DNA of 64,000 nucleotides, from the NCBI GenBank assembly GCA_028386065.3, contig JAKUCV010007354.1, positions 144,223 through 208,222 on the forward strand, given 5' to 3'. The translations under genes were made by a program, and so were the position numbers. Shown here piece after piece: positions 63,901 to 64,000 of the stretch; the stretch's first letter is position 1; each line of letters starts with the position of its first letter. Origin of the DNA: Turnera subulata (lineage: Eukaryota > Streptophyta > Magnoliopsida > Malpighiales > Passifloraceae). The notes under the pieces are model-generated. The model saw only the letters and a program-made list of their open reading frames with translations, made no database searches and had not been told where the DNA came from.

Positions 63901-64000
63901 GGCTTTAAGTCGTCCAGAGCGCAGCCAGTCTCTCAAGCACACTCCAAGATCAGAATTTTCAGGCCCAGGTCCAGAATTTACACATTCTCTCAAAGTCCCT
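57952..64000 (-). CDS. SPA2: SPA2-type COP1-interacting protein (kinase-like, coiled coil, WD40); 5' end outside window
   Basis: Seven exons on the minus strand: 64000(+)-63307, 62652-62495, 60853-60016, 59474-59328, 58816-58499, 58389-58330 and 58143-57952 (stop 57952-57954), all phase-consistent. They encode a kinase-like domain ([45 protein letters not shown]), then [19 protein letters not shown] and a coiled coil (about 60640-60760). WD40 repeats follow ([50 protein letters not shown]), with the closing [22 protein letters not shown] proteins pair with COP1 in a CUL4-DDB1 ubiquitin ligase in the nucleus that degrades light-signalling factors such as HY5 in the dark. Details ([20 protein letters not shown]) fit SPA2 better than SPA1, SPA3 or SPA4. 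The frame is open to the window edge, so the N-terminus is missing. The intron after 59328 starts with GC. Confidence 0.95.
61833..62102. repeat. Minisatellite in a SPA2 intron
   Basis: Three copies of a block of about 70 bp beginning GGCCAATATTGCAATCATTG at 61833, 61903 and 62002. Copies 2 and 3 carry a further 29-30 bp (GAATATCAATAATGTTTTGC...), giving a period of 99. Copies differ by only a few bases. It lies inside the 1641-bp intron 60854-62494. Confidence 0.93.

Noticed and set aside
1..64000. tRNA and rRNA genes
   Set aside because: No cloverleaf-like arrangement or conserved rRNA block was seen by eye; only tRNA-complementary primer sites were found.

Overview
This is a plant nuclear window, most likely from a eudicot. 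It has spliced plant-specific genes (a plant MLKL-type pseudokinase and a SPA photomorphogenesis repressor) and a dense nest of plant LTR retrotransposons. I cannot name the species. An assembly gap of 818 N lies at 41848-42665.

Bases 1-26689 are nested Ty3/gypsy chromoviruses of the Tekay/Del type, all read on the minus strand. An AT-rich diverged LTR-like remnant (D, 1-2892 and 19976 to about 20253) was split by element A (2893-19975, TSD TGGAT). Element A was itself split inside its second Gag zinc knuckle by element B (8443-16810, TSD CTGGC), a non-autonomous element without ORFs. Right of these lies element C (pol, gag and 5' LTR, 20254-26689). The gag-pol of A and C is broken by several stops, mostly TAG, and by frameshifts.

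Bases 26690-43000 hold a second nest. A diverged solo LTR of the B family (G, 28064-42917) received a Tat/Ogre-type element (E, 29785-41005, tRNA-Arg-type primer site, TSD ACCAC) and a small TG...CA element (H, 41517-42893, TSD CTTAG). E has no coding capacity but carries several tandem arrays whose units are small palindromes. A solo-LTR-like element (F, 34846-38109, TSD CCCGA) landed inside one of these arrays.

Bases 43000-52100 are a transition zone. A promoter-like segment lies near 43850. A decayed Ty1/copia element (I, 45146-51398, TSD AGAAG) contains a LINE fragment. A hAT-type MITE (51464-52022, 8-bp TSD GCCAGAAT) follows.

Bases 52100-64000 are the gene island. A plant MLKL gene (HeLo domain plus pseudokinase, immune cell-death family) runs on the plus strand at 54301-56577. 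It faces, tail to tail, a SPA2-type gene on the minus strand (57952 to past the window end), the partner of COP1 in the CUL4 ubiquitin ligase that represses light signalling. There is no sign that the two genes work together; they are simply neighbours.
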